Positions 37,414 through 44,920 of a stretch of DNA of 64,000 nt are shown in pieces. Under the pieces are notes generated by a model. That model searched no databases. It had not been told where the DNA came from and worked only from the letters and a program-made list of their open reading frames with translations. Where the stretch lies: the NCBI GenBank assembly GCA_947452905.1, contig CANGEP010000003.1:124001-188000 (forward strand), given 5' to 3'. Each line of letters begins with the position of its first letter. Position 1 is the stretch's first letter. A program made the translations under genes and the position numbers. Source of the DNA: Bacteroidota bacterium. Its GTDB lineage: Bacteria > Bacteroidota > Bacteroidia > Chitinophagales > Chitinophagaceae.

Positions 37414-38693
37414 GCGATCGATTCAATGGCGTAAACCAATTTATCTAAATCTTGTATACGCGTATATACATGTGGCGTAATGCGCACACAACTAATATTT
37501 TCCCATACAATACCTACTGTATGAATTTTATAGCCATTAAATAAAGCGCTATCCAATTCACCAGGTGTCATACCTTCTACTGATACACCACAAATAGCAC
37601 AAGCATATTCGTCTTTAAAAGAAGTATGAATTTTTACTTTAGGAATATTTTGTACACGGCTCGCCCAATAATTTTTTAAATATCGAATACGTTCTTCTTT
37701 TCGTTTGCTGCCTATCCCATTCTGAAAATTAACAGCTTCGCCAATCCCTTGCTCAATGGGAAAGCTTCTGGTGCCAATGGTTTCAAACTTCCTGATATCG
37801 CCACTCTTGGGTTTATCATTACAAACCAAGGGCCATATTTTTTCGATATTTTCTTTTTTTATCCATAACATACCCGATCCAATAGGTGCCGATAAAAATT
37901 TATGTAAAGAAGTGCCAAAATAATCACCTCCTAAATCGGGAATTTTATAATCTAATAAACCAAAACTATGGGCGCCATCAATGATAGTTTCAATACCATG
38001 TTTTTTAGCCATGGCCGTAATTTTTTTAACGGGTAATATTTGTCCAATCCAGTTAATAATATGAGTGATATGAATAATCTTTGTTTTGGGGGTAATCGCT
38101 TTTTCAAAGCCCGTTACAATTTCCTCGTCATTTTCGATAGGGAACTGAAAACTAATTTGCTTGTAAACAATTCCTTCTCTCTCGGCTCTTTGCTTCCAGG
38201 CATTAATCATATTAGGATAATCCTGTTTAGTGCCAATCACTTCATCCCCAGCCTTTAAATTAAGGCCAAAAATGACTGTATTTAAGGCTTCCGTGGCATT
38301 TCTGTTGATGGCAATTTCTTCGGGATCAGCGCCTGCTAATTGAGCTAATTTATACCTGAGTGGCTCACGTCCTTGGTCCAAAATTCGCCACATGTAATAA
38401 GAGGGCCCTTCGTTAGTGAGTTTATTAAAACGTTCAACGGCTTCCTGTACGATGCGTGGGCTAGGACTCACCCCTCCATTGTTTAAATTAATAAGGGCTG
38501 GACTGGTGGTATAGCTTTGTTGAATAATAGACCAATAATCCTCATCCATAGCCAAGTCCTTAGGGCTCATGTCTTTTTTAAGTAAATTCAGATGCTCGAA
38601 TTCGGCAGCATGTGCTTGATTAAACAAACTGCTGGCCGAAAAAGCACCTGCTAATAAACTTACTTGTTTTACAAAGTTTCTACGATTTGCCAT
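37389..38693 (-). CDS. PLP-dependent class V aminotransferase-fold protein, Tat-exported
   Basis: 434 residues. The N-terminus MANRRNFVKQVSLLAGAF carries a twin-arginine motif and hydrophobic core. The body is a class V (NifS/isopenicillin-N epimerase-like) fold: LNNGGVSPSPRIV, RNATEALNTVIFGL (phosphate-binding region), DGAHSFGLLDY with the PLP Asp/His, and the Schiff-base Lys in SLHKFLSAPIGSGML. The C-terminal NISCVRITPHVYTRIQDLDKLV is family-like. Exported PLP enzymes of this group are common in Bacteroidota but uncharacterised; cysteine desulfurase or epimerase-type chemistry is possible. It is last in the run beginning with the YncE and TonB-receptor genes. Confidence 0.9.
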   Translation of the reverse strand: MANRRNFVKQVSLLAGAFSASSLFNQAHAAEFEHLNLLKKDMSPKDLAMDEDYWSIIQQSYTTSPALINLNNGGVSPSPRIVQEAVERFNKLTNEGPSYYMWRILDQGREPLRYKLAQLAGADPEEIAINRNATEALNTVIFGLNLKAGDEVIGTKQDYPNMINAWKQRAEREGIVYKQISFQFPIENDEEIVTGFEKAITPKTKIIHITHIINWIGQILPVKKITAMAKKHGIETIIDGAHSFGLLDYKIPDLGGDYFGTSLHKFLSAPIGSGMLWIKKENIEKIWPLVCNDKPKSGDIRKFETIGTRSFPIEQGIGEAVNFQNGIGSKRKEERIRYLKNYWASRVQNIPKVKIHTSFKDEYACAICGVSVEGMTPGELDSALFNGYKIHTVGIVWENISCVRITPHVYTRIQDLDKLVYAIESIAKKAPSKA

Positions 38694-38727
38694 AGGTAAT
38701 CATTTAGATACCTAAGTTAAAACTATT

Positions 38728-40917
38728 TTACCATTTTAAATGCATCGATAAATTAATCACCCTACCATCTAGTGGTGCCCATATTTCAGGGAAACTAGGA
38801 TTGGTAAATGGTGGTCTTACTATTGAACCGTTTTTGTTTTGGCGTTCATCAAATAGGTTTTCACAATTTAATACAAAGCTTGCTTTACCTATCGTATATC
38901 GTAACATCACCGCTGCCATTAAATAAGGATTGGTACTGGTACCATTATCTAAATACTGTTTTCCGGTATAAGAGGATTCAATACCTGCTTTAAATTCTTT
39001 ACTAAATTCATACCCAAATACAGTGGCAAACTTATGTTTAGCAATTAAGGGCAAGTGCTGATTAATTATACTATAAGAGCGGTTAGCATCGGTATATACA
39101 TAACCCGCATAAATTTCGAATGGTGCGCGCATTGCCTGAAAATAAGATTCCAAACCTTTGGAGTTGATATTACCCACTGCATTATTAAAGTAATAGAGAG
39201 GCGTGCTATAATTGGAAAAGCTATAGGAACGAAATAATTCAATCGGGTTGTCAATTTTGTTATAAAATACAGTTTGATTCATGGTTAATTCCCAATCTGC
39301 TAACTTAGTTTTATAATTTATATCAAAATTTGCACCTACCGATTTTTCCGAATTTATTTTACCGGCATAGCCATAGATGTAATGATAATCTCTTTCATCA
39401 ATTTCGGCGCTAAATAAACTAGGTGTTTTGTAACCCGCACCACCACCCATTCTCATGGTAATTTTATTATTCACTTTATACATGAGCGATAGTCTTGGCA
39501 GTAAAAAATTCCCATATTTATCATTATGATCTAATCGTATACCAGATTGCAAAGTAAGCATGGGACTTAATTTCCAGTCGTCTTGTATAAAAGCACCAAG
39601 GGTAGTAAACGCCTCATTGGGAAGTGCACTACTATCAGGCAAAATTTTACTAAATTTTTCTCCATTAAAATTGATGCCTCCCACTATATTATGCGCTTCT
39701 AATTTTTTTGAATAGGCAATTTCTGAATACCAACTTGATTGTTGTCCTTGCATGCCAAATACATTGGTAATAATATCACGATTCATGATACTATAATTCG
39801 CTTTGGCAGTGAGCTGTCCGCCATCTTCAAACTTTTTTTCCCACACTGCATCGGCCGTGTTTCGTAAAGTTTTGTTTTGATTAAAATATTGGTGAGTCGT
39901 ATTGCTATTACCTGCAAGCACTTGCATGTCGCCTCCATTACGATTTTCATAATTTAAGGTATAGCCAAGGGTGAGAGTGCTATTGTCTTTACCGTATATA
40001 AAAAAACGAGGGTGTACAAAAACGCTCTTTACTGAAGGTACATCGGAGAAACCATCCTTATCCACATCCATTTCTTTTTGTTGTGTAGCACCTGCATATA
40101 AAGTGTAGCCCATTTCTTTATTACGGGCAGTAAAAAAACTATTTATATTCGCTTCGTTTAAACTCGAATAATTGAGTGTGAGACTTTTCTCTGGCTTACC
40201 TAATTTAGGTTTTTTAGAAATGAGGTTTAACATACCCGCAATAGCCCCTCCACCATATAAAGTAGAGCTTGCTCCTTTGACTAATTCAATTTGTTGTAAA
40301 TCGAGTGGGGGTATTTGTAAAATACTAAAACTACCTGCATAGCCTCCAAACAAAGGCATTCCATCTCTTAATATTTGAGTGTATTTACCTTGCAAACCTT
40401 GGATACGCATGTCGGCATTGCCTGTTGCAGCGCTGGTTTGTTGTATTTGTATACCTGCAATATCACCCAGTAAACTAGCTATATTACCGGGTTTAATTCC
40501 ATTTTCCTCTCTTACTTCCTCCGAACCTAATACTTCTACCTTGGTAGGTAAATCCTCGATTCTAGAATTGGTTCTGGAAGAGGAGATAATAATTACTTCT
40601 TCTAATTCCTCTTTAGCAGCTTCTAAGAAAAATTCAAAATTAAATTTATCTGTAAGGGTGATAGTAGTATCAATACTTTCGTAACCTGTATAACTAATAT
40701 GGAGTGTAAGTTTATTAGCGACTAGATTGTTAATGGTAAATTGACCTTTATTATTGGTGACTAACCCTTTAGTACTGTTAGCTAACAAAATGGATACTTC
40801 CTCTAAAGGTTTTTTGGTTTCTTTATCAAAAACAGTACCCGTAATTTTTTGCCCCATTAAAAAATTGGCTTGCAAAAAAAATACAATAAACAATAATAAT
40901 AGTTGCGTTCGCTTCAT
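38728..40917 (-). CDS. TonB-dependent outer-membrane receptor
   Basis: 729 residues. Signal peptide ends NFLMGQ. Residues about 24-108 form a carboxypeptidase-regulatory-like beta-sandwich (ITGTVFDKETKKPLEEVSIL). A plug follows at about 125-235 (EDLPTKVEVLGSEEV, then IQGLQGKYTQILRDGMPLFG, then IELVKGASSTLYGGGAIAGM). The remainder is the barrel, ending in INLSMHLKW with a terminal aromatic. Size and plug style resemble siderophore/cobalamin-type receptors rather than SusC, and there is no SusD partner. It lies directly downstream of a secreted YncE propeller gene (19 bp), an arrangement recalling surface-capture pairs. The ligand is unknown, and no riboswitch is visible upstream. Confidence 0.92.
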   Translation of the reverse strand: MKRTQLLLLFIVFFLQANFLMGQKITGTVFDKETKKPLEEVSILLANSTKGLVTNNKGQFTINNLVANKLTLHISYTGYESIDTTITLTDKFNFEFFLEAAKEELEEVIIISSSRTNSRIEDLPTKVEVLGSEEVREENGIKPGNIASLLGDIAGIQIQQTSAATGNADMRIQGLQGKYTQILRDGMPLFGGYAGSFSILQIPPLDLQQIELVKGASSTLYGGGAIAGMLNLISKKPKLGKPEKSLTLNYSSLNEANINSFFTARNKEMGYTLYAGATQQKEMDVDKDGFSDVPSVKSVFVHPRFFIYGKDNSTLTLGYTLNYENRNGGDMQVLAGNSNTTHQYFNQNKTLRNTADAVWEKKFEDGGQLTAKANYSIMNRDIITNVFGMQGQQSSWYSEIAYSKKLEAHNIVGGINFNGEKFSKILPDSSALPNEAFTTLGAFIQDDWKLSPMLTLQSGIRLDHNDKYGNFLLPRLSLMYKVNNKITMRMGGGAGYKTPSLFSAEIDERDYHYIYGYAGKINSEKSVGANFDINYKTKLADWELTMNQTVFYNKIDNPIELFRSYSFSNYSTPLYYFNNAVGNINSKGLESYFQAMRAPFEIYAGYVYTDANRSYSIINQHLPLIAKHKFATVFGYEFSKEFKAGIESSYTGKQYLDNGTSTNPYLMAAVMLRYTIGKASFVLNCENLFDERQNKNGSIVRPPFTNPSFPEIWAPLDGRVINLSMHLKW

Positions 40918-40936
40918 GCGTAAATTTTAGTAAGTG

Positions 40937-41923
40937 CTATTTAATTTTTAATATCGTAAAACTACCAGGAATCATTTTGGGTCTTTCTTTGGCACCTGCT
41001 GCTTGTGGTTCAAATTTTGCTGTAGGAATATACACTGTGCCTGTTGCATCGTCAATGGCGATAGTTCTTGCACCTCTTGTAGTGATAAGTGTTTGCACGG
41101 TCTCAAATTTATTGGCATTTACCTCTTTAATCACGGACATGGTGCCAGTACCATTAGAAGTAAAAATTAATTTATTTTTATTATCAAAGGCAACGCCATC
41201 ACAGCCTTCACCTATAGGAATAGTGGTAACTAACTTGCCGTTTTCCATATTTACGACTGCTAATAATTTATCGCCTCCTGCAAATAAGCGTTTAGTACTA
41301 AGGTCAATAGAAAGGCCAGTGGGCTCTTCTAAAGGATCTAATTTCCAATGTTGTTCAATTTTATGGGAAACGACATTTACCTTAATGATCTCATTTTTAT
41401 CTTCGATATTTACATAAATATTTCCTGCTTCGTCACTCACAGCAGTTTCTGGTTTCCCACCCACATCAGTAGTAGCTATTAGCTCATACGTTTTTGCATT
41501 TATAAAACTCAATGATTTACCGGAGCCATTACAAGTAATAATTGTTTTTGTAAATGGCTCATAAAAAATTGCATCTGGATTTGCACCCGTGGCAATGGTC
41601 GCTATCACTTCGTTAGTACTAATATTAAAAGCAAATACATTATTTAAACGACCATTACTGGTAAAACCAATGGAATTGCTAGGTTCAAAAGCGATTCCAT
41701 GGACACCTGTGGTATTCATTATTACACCTAAGGAATCGCCGGTATTTTTATCAAGTACATTTACTTGTATACCATGTGAAACATATAATTTGTTTTGATT
41801 AACAATTAAATAATCCCATCCACCTCCGCTTTTAATAGAAAATTCTTTTTCTATTTTATAATTAGTTTTTTGTGCTAATAAACAAAGAGGAGCTAAAAAT
41901 AAAACAATGAAAATTTTTTTCAT
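40937..41923 (-). CDS. YncE-family beta-propeller protein, secreted
   Basis: 328 residues with a signal peptide (IFIVLFLAPLCLLAQ). The rest is a run of propeller blades: KLYVSHGIQVNVLDKNTGD, GFTSNGRLNNVFAFNIS, NIYVNIEDKNEIIKVNV, RLFAGGDKLLAVVNMENGK, LIFTSNGTGTMSVIKE and a final TVYIPTAKFEP, about seven blades in total. There is a Cys in the signal but not in a lipobox context, so it is probably soluble in the periplasm or exported. It heads the run with the TonB receptor and Tat aminotransferase-like protein, suggesting it binds the same ligand. A TAATTTTG promoter element lies 29 bp upstream. Confidence 0.88.
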   Translation of the reverse strand: MKKIFIVLFLAPLCLLAQKTNYKIEKEFSIKSGGGWDYLIVNQNKLYVSHGIQVNVLDKNTGDSLGVIMNTTGVHGIAFEPSNSIGFTSNGRLNNVFAFNISTNEVIATIATGANPDAIFYEPFTKTIITCNGSGKSLSFINAKTYELIATTDVGGKPETAVSDEAGNIYVNIEDKNEIIKVNVVSHKIEQHWKLDPLEEPTGLSIDLSTKRLFAGGDKLLAVVNMENGKLVTTIPIGEGCDGVAFDNKNKLIFTSNGTGTMSVIKEVNANKFETVQTLITTRGARTIAIDDATGTVYIPTAKFEPQAAGAKERPKMIPGSFTILKIK

Positions 41924-41951
41924 AAATGAGTTTAAGTGTTAAAATTAAGTT

Positions 41952-41959
41952 CAAAATTA
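41952..41959 (-). promoter_or_regulatory. Bacteroidota -7 promoter element for the YncE-TonB receptor run
   Basis: TAATTTTG on the minus strand is a perfect TAnnTTTG, placed 28 bp before the ATG at 41923. It predicts a leader of about 20 nt. No convincing -33 box is seen. Confidence 0.45.
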
Positions 41960-42050
41960 GAGTTTTTATTTTGTTTTTTATAAGTGGTAACTATTAATTA
42001 ACCTTAAGTTGTTTATAAGATTAGACGCATAAACTAAACAAGGGTTTAAC

Positions 42051-43082
42051 TTACACAAGTTTCAATAATCCCCATAGTCCTAATAGATAAACAATGACTA
42101 CAATAAAGGAATCAATGCCCATTCGTAGAATCTGCTTTTTAGAATGTATCACCATACCCATCATGTAAATACCGGTAAGGATAATACCTAAAATGGTTAA
42201 GTAAATATCCGAGGGCTTTAGATTGGGTAAAATTGCATCTCCTCCAATGATAGAGGCCATTAAAAACAAAACAGGTAAAAATGCATTGCCACCAAAAATA
42301 TCACTTACTGCCATATTATAATCTCTGATTTTTGCAGAAGCAATACCCGTTGAAATTTCGGGAAGGGCTGTACACAAAGCAAGAATGGTGGCTCCAAATA
42401 AAATACCACTCATGCCCCATCTATTAGCTAAACGTTCACCAGTAAGCTCGAGTGTCCATCCTGCTAATAAAGTAATTATGGCCCCCATAATAAGTACCCC
42501 AATGGCTTGTTTATAAGTACCCTGAAATTTTGATTTAGGCATTCTTAAACTGCTCTCAATAGTATGTTGATTTGATTTTTTTTGAGTACCCATAAATTTT
42601 GAAATCATAAAAATAGTGCCTAGCCAGATAGCTAGTATCATCCATTCAAAAGGAGTAGATCTTGCAAATACAAAACTTGCTGGAAATTGAGTGCCCATTA
42701 ATACCATACTTAAAATAAAAATAAGCGAAACTCCTTCGATAATTAACACTTTAGAATGACCCTTTAGAGTAAGTGGTGCTGAACGACCCACTCCAAAAAT
42801 ATCTATTAATACCAATACCACAGTTTGAATAGCTATACCCCCTAAAATATTACTTATTGCAATGTCATAATCACGATGGTAAGCTGCTACTGCGGTAATG
42901 GCAATCTCCGGAAGATTGGTAACAATAGATAAAAATACCATACCACCAAAAGCTTCTCCTAAATCATAATGCATAGTGATAGCATCAATCGCTTTAGTTA
43001 ATTTAATACCACTTACCCATATCGCAATGGTGGAGAAAATAAATAGACTTAATAATATTGCACTGGAAGCTGAATTAAACAT
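42051..43082 (-). CDS. CaCA-superfamily Na+/Ca2+ (or H+/Ca2+) exchanger
   Basis: 343 residues and about 10-11 transmembrane segments. Two inverted alpha-repeats are recognisable: GEAFGGMVFLSIVTNLPEIAITA in the first third and GILFGATILALCTALPEISTG in the second half, each with the ion-coordinating Pro-Glu (LPEI). The asparagine/glycine motifs ISNILGGIAIQT and VSDIFGGNAFLPV follow each repeat in the standard positions. The central loop (about 165-195) is hydrophilic. It exports Ca2+ or another divalent cation in exchange for Na+ or H+. It lies 10 bp downstream of the DUF481-like gene, so the two are co-transcribed. Confidence 0.9.
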   Translation of the reverse strand: MFNSASSAILLSLFIFSTIAIWVSGIKLTKAIDAITMHYDLGEAFGGMVFLSIVTNLPEIAITAVAAYHRDYDIAISNILGGIAIQTVVLVLIDIFGVGRSAPLTLKGHSKVLIIEGVSLIFILSMVLMGTQFPASFVFARSTPFEWMILAIWLGTIFMISKFMGTQKKSNQHTIESSLRMPKSKFQGTYKQAIGVLIMGAIITLLAGWTLELTGERLANRWGMSGILFGATILALCTALPEISTGIASAKIRDYNMAVSDIFGGNAFLPVLFLMASIIGGDAILPNLKPSDIYLTILGIILTGIYMMGMVIHSKKQILRMGIDSFIVVIVYLLGLWGLLKLV

Positions 43083-43091
43083 GCACTTGGT

Positions 43092-43895
43092 TTAAAAACT
43101 ATATGACAAGGTCTGATAATAGTTATAATGAAAATTACCGATAGGTACAATAGGGTTAGTATCGTATATAAAATCTATATTAAAAGATGTATTTATTTTT
43201 TTACTAATCGGTAATTGAATAGTGCTAAAAACAGAAGTTCTGTTGCTCCATGAATGTTGAAACTGCCCTGTTTGATTAAATGCACGAATAATAAATTCAA
43301 AATTGTTAATAGGATTTATTACAGAATACTTGGAAGTGATATTTAATTTTGGATTATTATTGGTGATGCTTGGATTATGTGTAAGGCTTTCATCATCCAC
43401 TGCCGACCAATTCCATTTTTCTTTTTCTTCAAAAATACCCGCACCTAAAAATATATCTTCAGTAGAAGTGTTTTTAAAATAATGAACAAGGTTTACGCCT
43501 AATAGTGTTCTAGATTCTAATCCTAATCCACCATCCCATTGTTGTTGAACAAAAGTTTCCAGATACATTTTTTTAAATAGCTGTCGATTATTTTTTAATT
43601 GAAAAGTGCCTATATCTTGAATAGATTGACCTCCATTGGTAACGCGATCAATTTTAGTATATAAGGTGGTAGCATTGTTATGGCCTATGAATGTAAAGTC
43701 GCCCGAATAAAATAAATCCACTAAACTTTTCTTTTGTTGATCCGTTGATATGGAAATCGCAATTTTTGTTTGAAATTTTTTGATAGAATCCAGTGTTGGA
43801 GTTTGGTCTGTATTTAAAATTTGTGCTTGTACCTGAATACATCCCAGTAAGGATACTATGAAAAGTAATAATATAAATGAAGACTTCAATGTCAT
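43092..43895 (-). CDS. DUF481-like outer-membrane protein
   Basis: 267 residues with a signal peptide ending VQAQ. The mature part has alternating amphipathic strands (LVDLFYSGDFTFIGHNN, LFKKMYLETFVQQQWDG, TLLGVNLVHYFKN, IFLGAGIFEEKEKWNW) and ends in YNYYQTLSYSF with a terminal Phe, all typical of a small beta-barrel. The pattern fits the DUF481/YdiY-like group, whose function is not established; I am less sure of the exact family than of the barrel nature. It is first gene of a two-gene transcript with the cation exchanger, so a role in ion homeostasis or stress is possible. Confidence 0.7.
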   Translation of the reverse strand: MTLKSSFILLLFIVSLLGCIQVQAQILNTDQTPTLDSIKKFQTKIAISISTDQQKKSLVDLFYSGDFTFIGHNNATTLYTKIDRVTNGGQSIQDIGTFQLKNNRQLFKKMYLETFVQQQWDGGLGLESRTLLGVNLVHYFKNTSTEDIFLGAGIFEEKEKWNWSAVDDESLTHNPSITNNNPKLNITSKYSVINPINNFEFIIRAFNQTGQFQHSWSNRTSVFSTIQLPISKKINTSFNIDFIYDTNPIVPIGNFHYNYYQTLSYSF

Positions 43896-44024
43896 AAACG
43901 AAGCTACTAGTTATTCTATTAACGCTTTTTTAGGAGGATTAGTATCGGAGAATAGCTCTATTATATTTATTTAATACATTGATAACCAGTAATTTGTAAA
44001 AAAATTTAAAAATATAATATAAAA

Positions 44025-44043
44025 GTCTATAAAAATAGTAGAC
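44025..44043. promoter_or_regulatory. inverted repeat upstream of the RNA promoter
   Basis: GTCTA and TAGAC separated by 9 nt, centred about 27 bp before the TATATTTG element, that is, in the -33 to -40 region. It could be an operator, or chance in AT-rich DNA. Confidence 0.25.
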
Positions 44044-44060
44044 AATATGAAATAATATAC

Positions 44061-44068
44061 TATATTTG
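44061..44068 (+). promoter_or_regulatory. Bacteroidota -7 promoter element TATATTTG
   Basis: Perfect TAnnTTTG. Transcription would begin near 44072-44076, exactly at the 5' strand of the closing stem of the structured RNA. This makes it a credible promoter for the whole RNA unit. A TTG-type -33 box is not evident. Confidence 0.55.
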
Positions 44069-44069
44069 T

Positions 44070-44145
44070 CTTGTCATCAAGAATCCTTGAATGGATACCA
44101 ACCGAGAGAGTTTCACTCCGCGGTGGTAAAATCGATGAGGACAAG
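44070..44145 (+). ncRNA. candidate structured RNA, three-way junction (unassigned)
   Basis: Closing stem: CTTGTC (44070-44075) pairs with GACAAG (44140-44145); CATC (44075-44078) with GATG (44134-44137) offers a continuing or competing register. Branch one: TCAAG (44077-44081) with CTTGA (44086-44090), loop AATC. Branch two: TACC-A-ACCG (44096-44104) with CGGTGGTA (44121-44128), 8 bp with one bulged A, capped by GAG/CTC (44106-44108, 44116-44118). Purine-rich joining segments remain. I compared it by eye with the SAM, TPP, cobalamin, glycine, THF, c-di-GMP, fluoride, T-box, hammerhead and HDV cores and found none. It is either an independent RNA domain or a leader controlling what follows. 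Confidence 0.45.
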
Positions 44146-44161
44146 GTCAAAATAAAACTAT

Positions 44162-44227
44162 ATGAAAATAACTTTAATTCATTCCACCCACTATTCTAAC
44201 ATTGTTCGCATCACTCATTTGAAGTGA
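44162..44227 (+). CDS. possible 21-residue peptide (very tentative)
   Basis: ATG to TGA, 22 codons including stop, encoding MKITLIHSTHYSNIVRITHL-K. It lies between the structured RNA and the tRNA-like element, after an A-rich stretch (AAAATAAAACTAT) that could initiate translation in Bacteroidota. It has three His and no recognisable leader-peptide run. It may simply be an open frame in a non-coding RNA. Confidence 0.2.
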   Translation: MKITLIHSTHYSNIVRITHLK

Positions 44228-44239
44228 GAAGTAAAATAT

Positions 44240-44310
44240 TGTCATGTGGCCGAGTGGAGAGGCAAGGGTCAGCAAAACCCTTAACGATGGTTCGAACCCA
44301 TCTATGACAG
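44240..44310 (+). tRNA. tRNA-Cys(GCA)-like gene with A33 and G73 (atypical or degenerate)
   Basis: A full cloverleaf can be drawn. Acceptor TGTCATG (44240-44246) pairs with TATGACA (44303-44309), 7 bp with one G-T. U8-G9 follow. D-arm GCC/GGC carries A14, G15 and the GG pair. Anticodon stem AGGGT/ACCCT is a perfect 5 bp around loop CAGCAAA. Variable loop is 4 nt; T-arm GATGG-TTCGAAC-CCATC is perfect. Anticodon by position is GCA (Cys). Deviations: position 33 is A where U is almost universal (tRNA-Cys has CTGCAAA), discriminator 73 is G instead of the U required by CysRS, the acceptor starts U1-A72, and no CCA is encoded. The D-arm GGCCGAGTGG and G73 recall tRNA-Ser. All five stems are kept, so a non-ribosomal tRNA-like role or recent decay are both possible. 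Confidence 0.55.
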
Positions 44311-44335
44311 CTCATAGGCAGGCAATCGTTAATCC

Positions 44336-44363
44336 GGGCGGTATTTTTATACTGCCCTTTTTT
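44336..44363 (+). terminator. intrinsic terminator of the RNA unit
   Basis: GGGCGGTAT / ATACTGCCC stem (9 bp, one G-T), loop TTTT, then six T. It lies 25 bp after the tRNA-like element and ahead of the thioredoxin gene, so the RNA unit is transcribed separately from the cassette that follows. Confidence 0.88.
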
Positions 44364-44476
44364 GTAACTTAAAATTAGCTTAAGGTTACTATTAATAAGT
44401 TAAATAAAATACATTGTCTATGTTTAAACACTTAAATAGTCGACCTTTGTGTAAGGCAAAACACAAAATAGAATAT

Positions 44477-44920
44477 ATGCGTAAAATAGTTTTCTTTCTC
44501 ATCACCTTAATTAGTTTACAATCTTCTTTTGCTCAAAATTGGAAGCATAATTTTCAAGAGACCTTACAAACTGCTCAAAAAGAAAATAAATACATTTTAG
44601 TAAATTTTTCAGGATCGGATTGGTGTGGGCCTTGCATTCGTTTACATAAAGAGGTGTTTACTTTACCCGCCTTCAACGAAATAGCTTCTCAAAGACTAGT
44701 GCTGTTAAATGCTGATTTTCCTAGGTATAAGAAAAATCAGTTACCTGCAGCTCAACAAAAAATAAATGATGATATAGCCGAAAAGTATAACAATAAAGGT
44801 TTATTTCCTTACACTGTTCTGTTAAATAACAAAGGAGACATTATAAAATCTTGGGAAGGCTTTCCTCCCTCTGTGGATTTATTTATCGAAGATCTTCAAA
44901 CCGCTGTACAAGGAAAATAA
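44477..44920 (+). CDS. thioredoxin-family protein, exported
   Basis: 148 residues from ATG at 44477. An in-frame ATG lies at 44414 but adds 21 charged residues before the signal peptide (RKIVFFLITLISLQSSFAQ), so I reject it. The redox motif WCGPC is at residues 49-53 inside ILVNFSGSDWCGPCIRLHKE. The expected cis-Pro follows in GLFPYTVLLNNKGD. The fold is a DUF255/thioredoxin-7-like reductase working in the periplasm. The stop codon is directly followed by the apbE ATG, with no gap. In this cassette it may keep cysteines in the DUF4266 lipoprotein or other partners reduced. That partner assignment is inferred. Confidence 0.9.
   Translation: MRKIVFFLITLISLQSSFAQNWKHNFQETLQTAQKENKYILVNFSGSDWCGPCIRLHKEVFTLPAFNEIASQRLVLLNADFPRYKKNQLPAAQQKINDDIAEKYNNKGLFPYTVLLNNKGDIIKSWEGFPPSVDLFIEDLQTAVQGK

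Larger units (their letters stand above)
43896..44476. other. gene-poor gap holding a candidate RNA gene
   Basis: The longest stretch without an obvious protein gene in the window. From left to right it holds the leader of the minus-strand barrel gene, an inverted repeat, a perfect TAnnTTTG element, a compact folded RNA, a 21-codon frame, a complete tRNA-like cloverleaf, and an intrinsic terminator. The last about 110 bp are the leader of the thioredoxin gene. See the separate entries. Confidence 0.8.

Noticed and set aside
41924..42050. cobalamin riboswitch upstream of the YncE-TonB receptor run
   Set aside because: The 127-bp gap is too short, and no B12-box-like sequence or structured leader is visible, so a B12 role for the receptor is not supported.
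44070..44363. tmRNA (ssrA)
   Set aside because: A folded 5' part, a small ORF and a 3' tRNA-like domain recall tmRNA, but the 5' and 3' ends do not pair with each other, the tRNA domain is self-contained with an anticodon arm, the G3-U70 alanine identity is absent, and the peptide does not end in the usual LAA-type tag.
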